Assembly: GCA_024195265.1 (NCBI GenBank)
Contig: JAJLRJ010000001.1
Span: 8,726,357 to 8,790,356 of the forward strand
DNA from: Dendrophyllia cribrosa
Taxonomy: Eukaryota > Cnidaria > Anthozoa > Scleractinia > Dendrophylliidae
Reading direction: 5' to 3'
DNA length: 64,000 nt
Shown here: positions 37,301 through 48,022 of the stretch, in pieces
Numbering within the stretch: position 1 is the stretch's first letter
Layout: each line of letters opens with the position of its first letter
Made by a program: the position numbers and the translations under genes
Notes under the pieces: generated by a model
Told to the model about the DNA's origin: nothing
Seen by the model: only the letters and a program-made list of their open reading frames with translations
Databases searched by the model: none

Positions 37301-40300
37301 ATATCATGAGATTTTCTAAATATCTCAAAATCTTCTAAATATCTCAAAAAATATCCGGATATTTGTGTCTAGTCCTAACACCCCATAAAGAAAATCCCTT
37401 TTCAGACAGTTGTTAGAAAAAAAATAATTTATCAAGTTTTAAAAAATACCTAGTTAAAAAGAAAAATTACCTAGTTATAAAAAAAAATTCCTATTGAAAT
37501 TTTTTTTAACTACAACATATACACATGTACATAGTAAAATACTATCAACAAGTTTCATCAAAATTCTGGCAACTTTCCAAACCTGTGGTATTTCTTGTAG
37601 TTTCTGTTGCATAGTTCTTCAAACTACTTGAGCTCAGTGGTTCAATTTCTACTTGAAGTTTTATCTTAAAAAAAAAATTAAGGTAAATGGTAAGGCCTTT
37701 TTCAAACCTTGAAATTTTAATTAAATGAACTTTATAGGCTGAAGAGAAAATATGAATGGCAATCCAGTAGTTTTTACTCCACAGAAAAAAAAAATATTGC
37801 AAGCTGAACATAAACAATGTTAACCTTTTAACTCTCAGAGTCAACAACGGAGACATGTAGTGTAGTTCTAACTTTTGAGTCTGTGGACGAAATCCTATGG
37901 TGTGACCATTCAAATGAAACCTCTCCAGCAGTACTTTTGCATGGCACCATTTGTTCTAACTTTTGAGTCTGTGGACGAAATCCTATGGTGTGACCATTCA
38001 AATGAAACCTCTCCAGCAGTACTTTTGCATGGTACTATTATTTTGTTCTAACTTTTGAGTCTGTTAATGAAATCCTGTGGTGTGACCATTCAAATGAAAC
38101 CTCTTCTGCAGTACTTCCGCATGATACTATTTGTTTTTCAATATTTTACAAAATGAAATTTGGAATTTTTCTTGAATTTTGATTTTTGGCACTCTTGGGA
38201 CTTAAAGGGTTAAACCTAGTATTGTGAGGCTGACCGGTTGGCTGTTACAAATCCAGCTACTGGTTGAAGAGGTAGTTTTGATTCCAGGTCCTTTGGGTAC
38301 ATCTAACCACTCAGCCACACTGCTTCCACACAAGTTACCAGAAAATGGCTTCTCCTCTGGAGAGGAGGCTAGTCTGCCATGGCTCCCCTATCCCCACCCC
38401 ATCCCTAGAATTTTGGATAGGTTAATGGCTAATGACATTGGTTAGTAACCAAATACTGTCAGTGGGAAAAACAGGAATTGGTAACCCCGTGTATTTGGTA
38501 CTGTATCTAGCAAATGATAAACAACATTATCTTACCACATCTTGTATGGTGCCACACATTTTCCTTCTTTCCTCCTGTTTCTCTGCCTCCATTTTGCTCA
38601 GCAACAGAACTTGCTAGTGTCAAAAAATAAAACAAAACATCAACAAAATTTAAAACTCAGTGTCACCCTTTTGCTCCCAAGATAAAGGACAAAATGTGTC
38701 TTTTTTTTATATCTGCTGACTTTTGATACGACCCAGACTAGTGATGACTGATCTGAGTTCAGCAGGCCCAAGTTTAATCCCTACTGTACCTCATTTATTC
38801 ACCCAGACAGAGAGAGACAAGGTGCAATAAAGTTAAGAAAATTTAAGAAAATAACTTGATGGCAGACACCAATACTTTCAACAAGCTCTCAACAATATCT
38901 GATGTACGTTACTTGTTATTTAATATTTGATGTTTGTTATATGCTATTTATTTTCTAAGAGTACCCAATAAAGCAATTAAAAAAAAAAAAACTTCTTTAA
39001 ACCTAGTCATAGTTTATTACAATAACTTCTTATTGAACAAAGAATGACAAAGAAGAAATAAAAGCAGTTTATATTAACATTTTGTTTACCTGCATCTGAT
39101 CCCACTCCTCGTCAATTGCCTCATCACCTGTATTCAAGTACATAGTTAGTTCTTTTCCCCAGAGATACTTATGAAAACCCATGGTATATCAATCAATCAA
39201 TCCCATTGCACCATCCAATACTGTATATCCTTGGGCGATTACTATTGATCGTATCTGGCTGGCTGGACCGGTCAATTCATAAATATCGCAGTGTTCACCA
39301 GAGTCCTAAAGTGTGACATTACAAAAACTTAAAATTCTGAAATAGGATGTGATGGGGCATTTGGAAAGAACATCATAAAAAATGTCTGTTTGCCAAAAAT
39401 CTGCATCCTACAGCAATTTGGGGGTGAGATATGAGCACTTTTATGCTCTTAAAACTCCATACAAACCCTTATAACTTTGCTCCAGTTCTAAATGTTAGGA
39501 ACTGGGGCAAAATTAGCAGGGTTTGTATATGTATAGAGTCACCAGAGCTAAAAAGTGACAGTATCTCACCCCCAAATTGCAATGGGATGCTGATTTATAG
39601 CAAGCAGGCATTTTTCCTTGTGCTCTTTCCGAATATCTAATCAAATCCCATTACGGTATTTTAACAAATTTACATGAATGTGAATATATGTCATCACTTT
39701 AGGATTCTATTACAGGGCTCACAAAGTTTTGAAGTACAGTAGCTGACTGGACTGTTGGTGTAAGAAGCTGAGATTGGAGAAAAGAACATCTTTCTTAAAG
39801 AACAACCCATCTGAGTAGCTAGCCGAGATAACAAATTAGATGGTGATTTTCACTGGCAGCTACATGTAGCTACTTTTGCCAACTTTGCATTATATATTGA
39901 ACTTGTAGGAACAGGTCTTCATAAAAGCGAATCTCATTTACAAACTGACCAGTCCGGCCGGCCAGTTCTGACGAATGGCAAGCACCCCTAAATTGCAGGT
40001 GGCAATCAGATGGTTCATGTACATTTAACACTGATAAACATAATGACAAAATCAACATCTTTATTTAAATATGCCACAAAACAATATGCACTATGGTTTT
40101 AGGCATATCAAGGTAGCACACTGCTAACAGCCCTTTATCAGGGATTTCATTAGAAGCTGGCAACCGGCGAATTCCGCCGGCTACTTTCCGAGTTATCGCC
40201 GCCTTTTTTTTCGATAAATTTCATGATTCTCATCGGTTCACTTCGATCCATTTTAATTTATTTTAATATAATAAATCAACAAGAATATCAAGAAACCTTT

Positions 40301-43300
40301 TCTTGTACGTTCTGCTCCGTTTTGGACGTTGGATATTTTATGAATTCCCAGTTTTATTTAACACTCGCCAACGCGATAACAACTGCAAGACCTTTGCAGT
40401 CCGCCATGTTGGATAAATAGTGGAGAAAGACTGGTGTTAAATGTTGCCTCGATCACATTCACTACGTTCTTCCGGTTTTTCACGTGTGTTATTACGTGTT
40501 ATTATTTCCACGTGAGTACGAGTACGACTTTTGAATTTAATACTAGTCACATCGCCAGAGTTGTTGATCCTTTCTGTTGCTGACCAAAAGGTTAAGGAGA
40601 CTTTAGGTATAAAATTGAAGTGATGAACGGTTATCTAGAACACGCGAACTAAGGTTGAAAAGTTGTACTCGTACTCAATCTCGTACTCGTAGTCCGATGT
40701 ATGTCATGTATAGTTCTTTATTAAAATGACTGACACAACTAGAAAGCACGCAGCTGGAGGCGATATTTTGTCTATTTCAACAAGAGATCAAAAGAGATGA
40801 GAGAGATGAGTTAACAAGATTACTAAGTTGATTGTAGGTGTCTGTATAAATGGTTTCTGTTGGAAAGGTTGTATCATTCATTCTTGGAAAAGTTTACAAT
40901 ATTTTAATGATCAACAAGACACCATGGAAGAAGCCAGGAACATGAGAAATAAACATGGTACAATGAGTACAAAGCACAGGTAGTTGTATTTTGATATTCA
41001 GTAAACTGAAACTAACAACAAAACAAAGACAAACCATAAAAAAACATTTCATTATTAAATTTATTATGTTTTATGCCAGAATCACTAAAGCCACACATCT
41101 CCAAATCATTCAAGTCGTTGCGGAAAAAAAATGTCTTCTAAATTGGCGATGTGCAGCTACTGATGTTGATGCTCAGAATGCTGGAAATGCCATTTCCGAG
41201 CTCCTGGATTTCAAAATTTTCTGGGGATGCAGACCCCCCTAAAGGAAAGGGGCCTTACAGACCCTTCTTTGCCACAGCCGCCTACTTCACAGAAACAGCC
41301 GCTTACTAAAACACTTATTGAAACCCCTGCTTTATGTATCTACCCTGGGAATTGTCTACCCCAGGAACTGGGGAGACACCAAGCTGCAACCTGATTCCAC
41401 TACACAAACTTTATATAAGATAAGTTTTAAGGCTGCTCGGAAGGTTTCTCTGAAAGGTTTACACTTATAGATTGTATTACATGAAGTACACCATAGATGA
41501 TAAGAGTGAATTGTCTTATTAGTGGCATAAGGGCTATGACAATTACATCAATCAAGTAAGTCATCTAGTGACATATGCTTGAGAATGAGTATGATTAATT
41601 TGTAATGCAATTCTCTTAGTTAAAAGCTGTAAAAATGGTCCAAAGAATGCATTACACTTCAGAATAACCTAGAACAAACCAAACAATAAACATGCATAAC
41701 CATCATGTGGACACATGCACGCATCAAGGACTTATTTTTTACTTTGTCACAAATACATATTTTGTATAAATACTACAAAGTCAGGTTAAGTATAAAGAGC
41801 AACAAAAACCCGTAAGAAGTTGATGTTATATTCTTACCTGAAAACTCCACTTCTTGAGCAGCTTCCCTTTTCTGTCTTCTTGTTCTCAATCTAGAACTTC
41901 TATCATTATACTAGATTTCAGAATGAACAAACATGTAGTTAAAGTAAAGAAGGCAATTCCTCTTACTTTTGCATCACATTAACAGGGCATTTGTTGAAAT
42001 CCCACCAAGGAAGAGTCACTTTTTCTTTCCATGACTCAGAAACATTATTTATAGGTTCAATCATTTCCAAGCCTGACCAATCCCCCCCCCCCCCCAACCC
42101 CTTTGCAAATTAGTTGGGCATTTGTCAAATTGTCAGTCCATGTTTATATGCATGTCCTCATTACACAGGTAATTCATGTCGCAATGCTGTGCCACGTCAT
42201 GTACATGTACCAAGTGCATGCTCCAAGGAAAAATCTAATAGTCACTAAGTCATGTTACTGGTGCTGATTTTTCATCAGTCTTATCTCCAAAACAAAGTCA
42301 GTGACACTGACAAGGTTGATTCATAATCTTGTTGTGGCAAAACTTTGAAATAAATCTGTACTGTAGAAGAGTTTTGCACATTCTCACTCTCAGAGTCAAT
42401 TATGGAGACATGTAGTGTAGTTCTAACTTTTGAGTCTGTTAATGAAATCCTATGGCGTGACCATTCAAATGAAACCTCTTCGGCTTCACACATTCACGCA
42501 TGGTAAGCAAACAGTGGCCTATAACTGCATTTCATGAGAATCCCATGCTGAAGATATGCCAAGATTCTCAAGGGAAGTGCTGAAAAAGACACAGCTCCAA
42601 GCCCAAGATCTTCGGCATAACCCAGCAATATGGAATGCAGCCTGGCACATTGGGTTATTTGCATGATGACAAATGCTTGACAAAGAAAGGGATGGCCAGG
42701 CTTGGCCAGCCTTGCTCCCTCCCCCCCCACCCCCCTTGGCCAGGGATGGCCAGGCTTGCCCCCCCTCCCCCCAGAAATGGACTGAGCCATTAAGTATATG
42801 TCAAGTGACTGATTTTCTGCTTATGCTGATGAAATACCTCACAAGTCAAATGGAAAAGATTTCCGTATAACCCCTTACATTAGTTATGCATACGGTTCTT
42901 AAAACTGAAACAACAGAATGCCTGAGCGCACATGCATAATTAATGTATGGGGTTAGACTTAAATCTTATCATCAAATGCCCAAAATTTGCCTAGGGATCT
43001 AATGAACTGGGCACCTAACTTTTCACAGCCAGGGATCCTATCTTTAGGCACCTTGGAATGTATCTTAAGCAACAGCCTTGGAGGTGATGATCACGCTTGG
43101 AACTGATTGATACAATCTGACAACTTCAAGTGCTGACGAAGAAATTTATGTGACGACCTGTTTACTCACGTGTGACTACACGGGGAAGAAGTTGTCACTT
43201 TTTTTTTAGGCTACAAATAAGTTGTCCCAGCCTTATTTTATCATTTACCGTATTTATTTCCTCAACTTCATTGTCTTCATCGTCGCTGATTTCAACACGG

Positions 43301-43386
43301 CTCCTCTGACCTCCAAGACTGATAAAATTTCCCATGGTCCTTTGTTGTCCAGCACGATTATTTGTTTCACGGCGATTTCGACTCAT
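22366..43386 (-). CDS. UIMC1: UIMC1/RAP80-like BRCA1-A complex subunit, 15 exons
   Basis: Exons in coding order: 43249-43386, 41838-41910, 39090-39127, 38536-38613, 37583-37664, 35833-35921, 35273-35406, 33793-34556, 32257-33442, 29547-29693, 27637-28128, 24889-24923, 23569-24072, 22998-23049, 22366-22738. All have AG/GT borders and agreeing phases; the total is 4185 nt (1394 residues plus stop). Start is ATG at 43384-43386. Seen in order: an acidic SUMO-interacting-like motif (VEISDDED, about 31-38), a UIM (WDQMQQVLLLSKME core, about 79-92), an Abraxas-interacting-like region (about 386-432, with PPGFDLPTYTKLI and WGPPV), a UBZ4 finger C-x2-C-x11-H-x3-C (about 886-905), a duplicated ~40-residue block (exon 27637-28128), a second finger-like CIIC...H lacking the last Cys (about 1219), and an RG/RGG-rich tail. 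Known role of RAP80: binds K63-ubiquitin at DNA breaks and recruits BRCA1-A. It is about twice the human length. The weakest junctions are the GTTTGG donor at 37583 and the GTCTTT donor at 27637. Confidence 0.88.
23231..23332. mobile_element. Short MITE in a UIMC1 intron (TTTACAATACCCGGCCACTT ends)
   Basis: Perfect inverted arms of about 24 bp, TTTACAATACCCGGCCACTT and its complement, around a ~50-bp centre. Confidence 0.85.
24640..24835. repeat. AATC/CAAC-type microsatellite
   Basis: Imperfect tetranucleotide-like repeat (AATCAATCAACC and variants) in a UIMC1 intron. Confidence 0.85.
25541..25712. mobile_element. MITE, GGAGCGTTTTCAA family (partial, reversed copy 3)
   Basis: Has GGTTTTCGAATGAGTGTCG at one end, the CTACGCTTTGTGATTGG block and the CGCGTTTTCCCGCGCTTGGC block of the copies at 2722-2992 and 57583-57868. 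The far terminus is lost. Confidence 0.65.
26030..26260. repeat. Dispersed-type repeat with GGCCGATACAA motifs
   Basis: TATAGGCCGATACAA occurs at about 26043 and 26236, with GATACAACTCACGAGTG repeated twice between. Structure suggests a complex MITE, but clear termini were not resolved. Confidence 0.45.
27124..27245. repeat. Poly(C)/pyrimidine tract in a UIMC1 intron
   Basis: C runs near 27126-27142 and 27184-27203 with CCCCACCC-type DNA between. The proline-rich frame across it is an artefact. Confidence 0.9.
28595..28738. repeat. C-rich/G-rich inverted repeat
   Basis: A C/T-rich block (28600-28650) and a G-rich block (28695-28732) are imperfect complements around TCAATGTT/AACATTGA, so the region can fold. 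It is probably a degenerate MITE. Confidence 0.5.
29721..30690. mobile_element. Tc1/mariner-type non-autonomous element in a UIMC1 intron
   Basis: Ends CAGTCAACTCTCTCTTA and TAGAGAGAGTTGACTG are flanked by TA on both sides. Subterminal GACGGACACCTCT-type blocks repeat at both ends (about 29745-29850 and 30605-30680). Carries a second TIR element at 29987-30529. No transposase frame. Confidence 0.8.
29987..30529. mobile_element. TIR element nested in 29721-30690 (CTTAAAGTGCCACTA ends)
   Basis: Ends CTTAAAGTGCCACTA and TAGTGGCACTTTAAG are exact complements. TTAA at both borders would fit a TTAA-targeting (piggyBac-like) origin, which is inference. Interior has CACGTG motifs. Confidence 0.75.
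31033..31855. repeat. 53-bp minisatellite, 15 copies, in a UIMC1 intron
   Basis: The core GTGTGGCATGCACAGTATGG recurs every 53 bp, fifteen times, with CCAGTAGCCC and CATGTCTACTAGC in each unit and only rare single-base changes. Flanking half-units are degenerate. The minus-strand frame at 31737-31955 reads through it and is not a gene. Confidence 0.97.
34660..35165. repeat. Degenerate tandem repeat, unit about 100 bp
   Basis: Four to five diverged units, each with GAGTTAT/CACC, GAGGGTAAAA, a ..CTAGA.(C/T)AAATCC.A segment and a TTTTAGTT-like block, in the UIMC1 intron 34557-35272 side. Confidence 0.6.
35529..35651. mobile_element. Short MITE in a UIMC1 intron
   Basis: The left arm containing TGTAATACAGCTCAGTATTTTT is answered by an inverted right arm AAAATGCCTAGCTGTATTACA, with TTATTCAG/CTGAATTAA outer ends. 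Centre is A/T-rich. Confidence 0.7.
36731..37376. mobile_element. TIR element with internal 20-bp tandem repeats
   Basis: Inverted ends AGGCCCAGACACAAATATC and AGGACTAGACACAAATATC (the right one in reverse complement). Next to the ends are tandem runs of TTCTAAATATCTCGAAAAAG-type units (36795-36885 and 37265-37345). About 645 bp, within the UIMC1 intron 35922-37582. Confidence 0.7.
37815..38215. repeat. Dispersed repeat with ~85-bp tandem triplication
   Basis: Three tandem units of ACTTTTGAGTCTGT...GAAATCCTATGGTGTGACCA...CAGTACTTTTGCATG lie side by side. Single copies are at 42383-42492 and, reversed, at 60560-60730; a degenerate piece is near 30780. Confidence 0.85.
39299..39708. mobile_element. 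TIR element in a UIMC1 intron (AGAGTCCTAAAGTG ends)
   Basis: Ends AGAGTCCTAAAGTGTGAC and AGAATCCTAAAGTGATGAC (the right one reverse complemented) enclose further inverted blocks (ATGGGGCATTTGGAAAGA and its counterpart). 410 bp. Confidence 0.75.
40139..41329. mobile_element. hAT-like non-autonomous element in a UIMC1 intron
   Basis: Left end CAGGGATTTCATTAGAAGC and right end, reverse complemented, CAGGGGTTTCAATAAGTG. An identical CTTTAT lies directly outside each end (40133-40138 and 41330-41335). CAGGG termini are typical of hAT elements; they normally make 8-bp duplications, so part of the duplication may have decayed. Subterminal TACGAGTACGA palindromes occur at 40511-40535 and 40656-40690. 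No intact transposase. Confidence 0.7.
42383..42492. repeat. Single copy of the repeat family of 37815-38215
   Basis: Shares CTCAGAGTCAA, GGAGACATGTAGTGTAGTTC and the ACTTTTGAGTCTGT to GAAACCTCTTC segment with 37815-38215. Confidence 0.8.
42873..42962. mobile_element. Short MITE family F4, copy 1
   Basis: Inverted ends CCCTTACATTAGTTATGCAT and ATGCATAATTAATGTATGGGG around GTTCTTAAAACTGAAACAAC. A related copy is at 53057-53186. Confidence 0.7.
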
Positions 43387-43666
43387 TTTGTCCAAAATTT
43401 CCCCGCTTAAAACAGATTTAATGACCGAAAATCACTGAATAAGACCAAATCCCAGGAATATATCCAAAAGCAGCATTGTAACAGGAAACACACTTCACCA
43501 TAAACCCGCCCTTTGGCTCTCGAAAACCCTCCAAATACAAAATGGCGCGGAATGGTGCGGAAGTGCGAAGAGACTAGGTACTAACAGCCGAGTGCCGCGC
43601 CTGCTGAAAAAATAGAGCAGATCTGGGGACGAAAATCAGAAATACATGTAAACGACCCATGTAAAC
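43387..43666. promoter_or_regulatory. 280-bp head-to-head gap (shared promoter region)
   Basis: Separates the start codon of UIMC1 (minus strand) from that of the 106-residue gene (plus strand). It contains GC-rich segments (AATGGCGCGGAATGGTGCGG near 43541) unlike the A/T-rich DNA around it. Such a short divergent gap must hold both transcription starts unless a start lies in a further upstream non-coding exon. No TATA box is clear. Confidence 0.6.
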
Positions 43667-45423
43667 ATGTTGAAGATTTGGTGGAATAGATGGTATAAAA
43701 GAATTGTTACACGATCGAGACATCTGGGATTTTTTTTTATATACCATGCTAATCTTTGGAAGTAAGTTCCTTCTGGTTCATTTGGAAACTGCCAATGACT
43801 AATCATTGCTATAATATTGGGTATTTGGACTTAAGCTTATTTATGTTATAGCTGCAGGACCCTATTGTTCGATCTAGATATTTGGTAACCATCGTTGAAA
43901 ATTTCCTTGCAACTTTTTGCAAGCCATTGACATTTATTACAGGGGAACGTTGATGATGCTTTTCCATCTGTTTCCATCCTGTGTTCTTCCAGAAAATATC
44001 CAGACCCCTCCCATGGAAGGCTTTTTGGTTTAACTCCCCACCCCTCCCTAGAAATTCCAAGTTGGCTTCATACCGTTGTGCTTGTTTTTGAGACCCCCCT
44101 CCCCACTTCCCCAAGAAATTTCCACTGACCTTCTATGGGGGGAGTATGTATATTTTCTAGAACCACACAATATTCCCTATGCATTTTTACTGTGGAATGA
44201 CATTTTCATTACAGGGGAAAGTTTCTGATTTGTTACCATCTGCTGGCACTTTCACATTGTCCTTCACAGATGCTTTTTGCTTATGCACTTGTCACACAAT
44301 CTTTCCTTTTCTCCACTGAAAAAGTACATGATGAGCCAGCTATCTACATTTGAGGCTAGTACAATGTCTCACACTACAAATGCTGATTTTATTTTTATTT
44401 CCACAGATACAACTCCCAAAAAGCTTTAGATGCCGTTCTCAATGGCAGACCGCAGCAGACAAGACATATACCATTTATGGTAACCGTTTGTTTGTTATAT
44501 TTTAGTGGAACCATTGTTTTACAAAATTATTACAGAACTGATGGGAAGAAATGCAGAATATTGACTTGAGGAAAAAAGAACAAGGAAGTCCCAATTGGCC
44601 CAGATGTCAACTTTGTGACACATTTTGACATCATCATGTCAAGCTAGTCAGGCATTAGGTATCCCTTTGGTAGGTGTTGAGGGAAAGAAAGGGGGACTGG
44701 AGTTACAGCATACAGTTACAAATCTATGGTTTGCATTTGAATTGCCTTACTTCTTAGCTGCCACTGAGGCTACTTTACCACAAAAGTGCAGGCAAGTTTT
44801 TGTTTTTGCCCCCACCCCCTCCCCCCATGCAGGCAGATAACTGAGCCTCCAAAGTCAAGCATAAATTACTGCTAACTTCTAATATGACTTTTGCTGTTCC
44901 TAATGCATTTTGAACACACTTTAGTTCATCTCACTTCAATCCTCGATTAGTCATTGTATTTTTATCAATCACAAGCTACTGGGAAGGTGGTCAGAGGAAG
45001 GGGGGAGGGGGGGGGGGGGGTTGGGTGGAGGGGGGTTGGGTTGGGTGGAGGGGGGTTTTCATAGACAGGATCCTGGATCTCATGCTTGCAACACCCCTGT
45101 ACCAAGAGCGTCAAGCCATGCCACTCTAATAGAACAAGTTATATATGGGAACATACAATGTTTTGGTGAGTCTTGACCTGATGTTTCATAACTAAGGCAA
45201 TTCTAACTAGGGATAACTTCTTTGCAAGGATGGGTGGCCATTCTGACTTAAGTTCAAATTCTTTCTTCAGATCACTAGAAAGATGAGAAAATCACTTTCT
45301 TCATTGGGTTATTCTGAGCGAGACATTGATAGAATGACACCAAGTGAAGCTGGTGATGCAGTTAATCGTGGCTTTGAAAAGTCCAGTAAAGCACTTCCAA
45401 GTTCTAAGAGTGAGAAGGAGTAG
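43667..45423 (+). CDS. Small basic protein of 106 residues, three exons, function unknown
   Basis: Exons 43667-43761, 44407-44479 and 45271-45423 have AG/GT borders (GTAAGT, GTAACC) and phases 2 then 0. Together they give 106 codons plus stop. The ATG at 43667 is the first in this frame. The first 32 residues are rich in Lys/Arg and aromatic residues (MLKIWWNRWYKRIVTRSR), compatible with a mitochondrial presequence, though not proof. The middle exon reads KYNSQKALDAVLNGRP. The last has ITRKMRKSLSSLGYSERDI then DRMTPSEA, a helical pattern loosely like UBA or small mitochondrial assembly proteins. I do not recognise the family. It is divergent from UIMC1 across a 280-bp gap. A poly(A) signal follows at 45735. 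Confidence 0.72.
45000..45062. repeat. Poly(G)/GGGTTGGGTGGAG repeat
   Basis: G runs and repeated GGGTTGGGTGGAGGGGGG in the second intron of the small plus-strand gene. Strong G-quadruplex-forming potential. Confidence 0.85.
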
Positions 45424-45734
45424 TTAACAGGTACTACATGAAGTATTAACTGAAATTGCTACATGGAGATGAGACTTCACACTGGTCCGTAACATGAAAT
45501 GGATATTTGAACATTTCACATCAATGTTCCTGTTGTGGTCATGTGTTTTTCTTAATATGTCAGGAATTCAAGAGTTCTTTATTGCAGTTTAACAAAACAT
45601 TGGAGACCATTGTTGCAGAAGTCTGGCCTACAACACTGAGAATGAAGTGACTATTTATTCTTTCATTCCCGATACTGTAATCACATCAAAGTTCTCCTTC
45701 GACTTCAAATCAGCCATACCTGTGATGAGAATTC

Positions 45735-45740
45735 AATAAA
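45735..45740 (+). terminator. Poly(A) signal of the 106-residue gene
   Basis: AATAAA about 310 bases after the stop codon at 45421-45423, same strand. Confidence 0.5.
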
Positions 45741-46006
45741 AAAATTATGAAGGGAATCCGTTTAGTAACACACTATTGTTGCTGCTTCTAAAGGTCAGAC
45801 TCAGCTAGGATTTTCGGCAAGGAGATAGCAGCCGGTTACACACTAATAGTTTTGCTTCTAAAAAGAATCCTTTCGGTGGAAATTCTGTCCGGAAGACCAT
45901 TATAGTCATCTTAAAAAATCGTAATTCATCAAACTAAGAAACTAGAGCTTTCTTTAGTGAAATGTTGCTTCAAACTTTCAAATTTAATGCCTTCTGTTTT
46001 CGGGGT

Positions 46007-46031
46007 GGGGGGGGGGGGGGGGGGGGGGGGG
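46007..46031. repeat. Poly(G) run of about 25 bases
   Basis: A near-continuous G tract directly read in the sequence, in intergenic DNA after the small plus-strand gene. Confidence 0.95.
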
Positions 46032-47945
46032 CGGGGAAAGCAAAAGGCGTTTTTCCCGCCCTCCTCATCTTGAGCGCGTCGGCTATCTCGACAATAATTC
46101 ACTCCCACTCTATTCCTTATGCAAACTTTTTCCTCCCATGTATTAATAAGCATAAAGCGTCACAGAGTGCCTTTTAAATGAATGTGAATTCATTACTTAA
46201 TTTACACGCGAAATGAATATTTCTCATTTGAAAGATGTGGCGTCTATTTTGTTAATATAAAAGGCAGCCGGTAGGATAAAATATGGTGCAACCAGGCTTC
46301 ATTTTTTTGGCTTTTTTCTTGTCCCTTTTCGAGGCATTCAACTAAGTACAAAAGGCAAAAAGAAAATTATAGTTTTATTGTTTTTAACCATTCTTTATGG
46401 ATATTTGTGTCATTAAACACAGTTTGAACTATTTTGCTAAATAACCTCAAAATAACATTTTATCTCTCTTAAAACGAACCGCGGCGTCAATTATCCTGTA
46501 TAACGAAAAAATGAGCTGATATAAGCCAAACTGTATTCATATATTTTGTTGAAAACTGTAGGAAATGCAAAAATTTGAAATTCACGATTTTTCGAGAAAA
46601 TGTATGACAGGCGGGCAATGTAAACATTCCTTTGTAAAAATCGCAATTTTTGACTTTTTATATTCTCTACAGATTCAGCAGATCTCTACGAAACTTCGCA
46701 TTTTTGTTAAATTCAGGATGAGGAATCTATGTACGGATCCTGTTTTCCAGTAAATTCAATGTTTTTAGATATTTGAAATCGTTCCGGCGCTGTTTCGAAA
46801 ACTGAAGACATTTCTTCGCCGACAAGTTGGATGTGCGGCAACATGACACCATCTCCCATCATGGGTGTTGAACATTCCAACTTCATTATTTGTCATTCAA
46901 TTAAGCATATTTTTAAAATTAGTTTTGTGCAAGCTTCCATGAAAATAAATTTGTCTGAAAGTTAACAATATGAAGGCAAATATTTTAATATTCTCGCGTT
47001 ACTGAAACAGGTGCATTTGACTACGGTAATATATAATAAAAAGCATTGCCATGATTATATATCCAATATCTTTTATCGCTGTTTGTGCCATCACGTACTT
47101 CTTGCAAGTAAACAAACTTCGATCACGATTTAGATACTCGTCTAAATTAATTGCGAACTAAACGTGTTGTCACTCTATCCGCTTTGTCACAAGAGATAAA
47201 TGAATCGGTTTTGAGTTTACTGTTTATTTTACCACACGTAGCGCGCAAAATTTGTTAGGATGCGTCGAGGAGACCAACACTGAAATCAAAAAGCCTACAG
47301 ATAACATAATAGCCAAAACAAACTGAGCGAAATGAGTGACACGCTGTGCCAATTTTTTTCGGAAGATTTCGACCATTTTCAATACGTAATTAAAAGGTAG
47401 ATTTTGAAACCGATAAGAAAAAGAGGAGATGAAACCGATAAAAAAAGAGGAGATGAACTGATTCTCGTGTTAAAAAAGGTAAACTTAAGGGGCGCATATT
47501 ATGAAAAACAACTGCGTATCAAACAATGTCATTTATCAAGATAATCGGGCTTTTTACATTTTGCGATCTTGTTTTCGTATTAAATGCACGCAACGTATTT
47601 CAGATAAGAACACTTGCTTTGAAACAGCACCCTAGTAAATGGCGACAATGGTTCTCCTTGTTGTTGCAGTTAAATTACAAATCGCTTGACCTCTGCTGTT
47701 AAGTTTGGTTCGAAATCGTTCGTGGACAATTGCGTGTTAGGTTGTTGACACCTTAGATTCAGTTAATCTGTTCTTCGGTACTCAGCTTTAAAGCGGAATC
47801 GATGGCACTCGCTCCCACTGAACTAAACCGGTTTCGTACAACTTGTCTCGAAGTGTGTTGCGACATACGTTGTGTGGACAAAATACCAACGGAAGTTTAA
47901 CCAGCATCCGTGGTCCTGCAACGAACATTTTTAGCAATTTCAGTT

Positions 47946-48022
47946 TCGTTGCCGCAATCTTTGCGAGAATCACTGAAAATAGAACTCGCAGTTTCAACTT
48001 CTCGCAAAGATTGCGGCAAACT
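47946..48022. repeat. Hairpin with 20-bp perfect arms
   Basis: TGCCGCAATCTTTGCGAGAA is repeated as its exact complement 30 bp downstream. The rest of the flanks is not inverted, so it may be the core of an old MITE. Confidence 0.8.
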
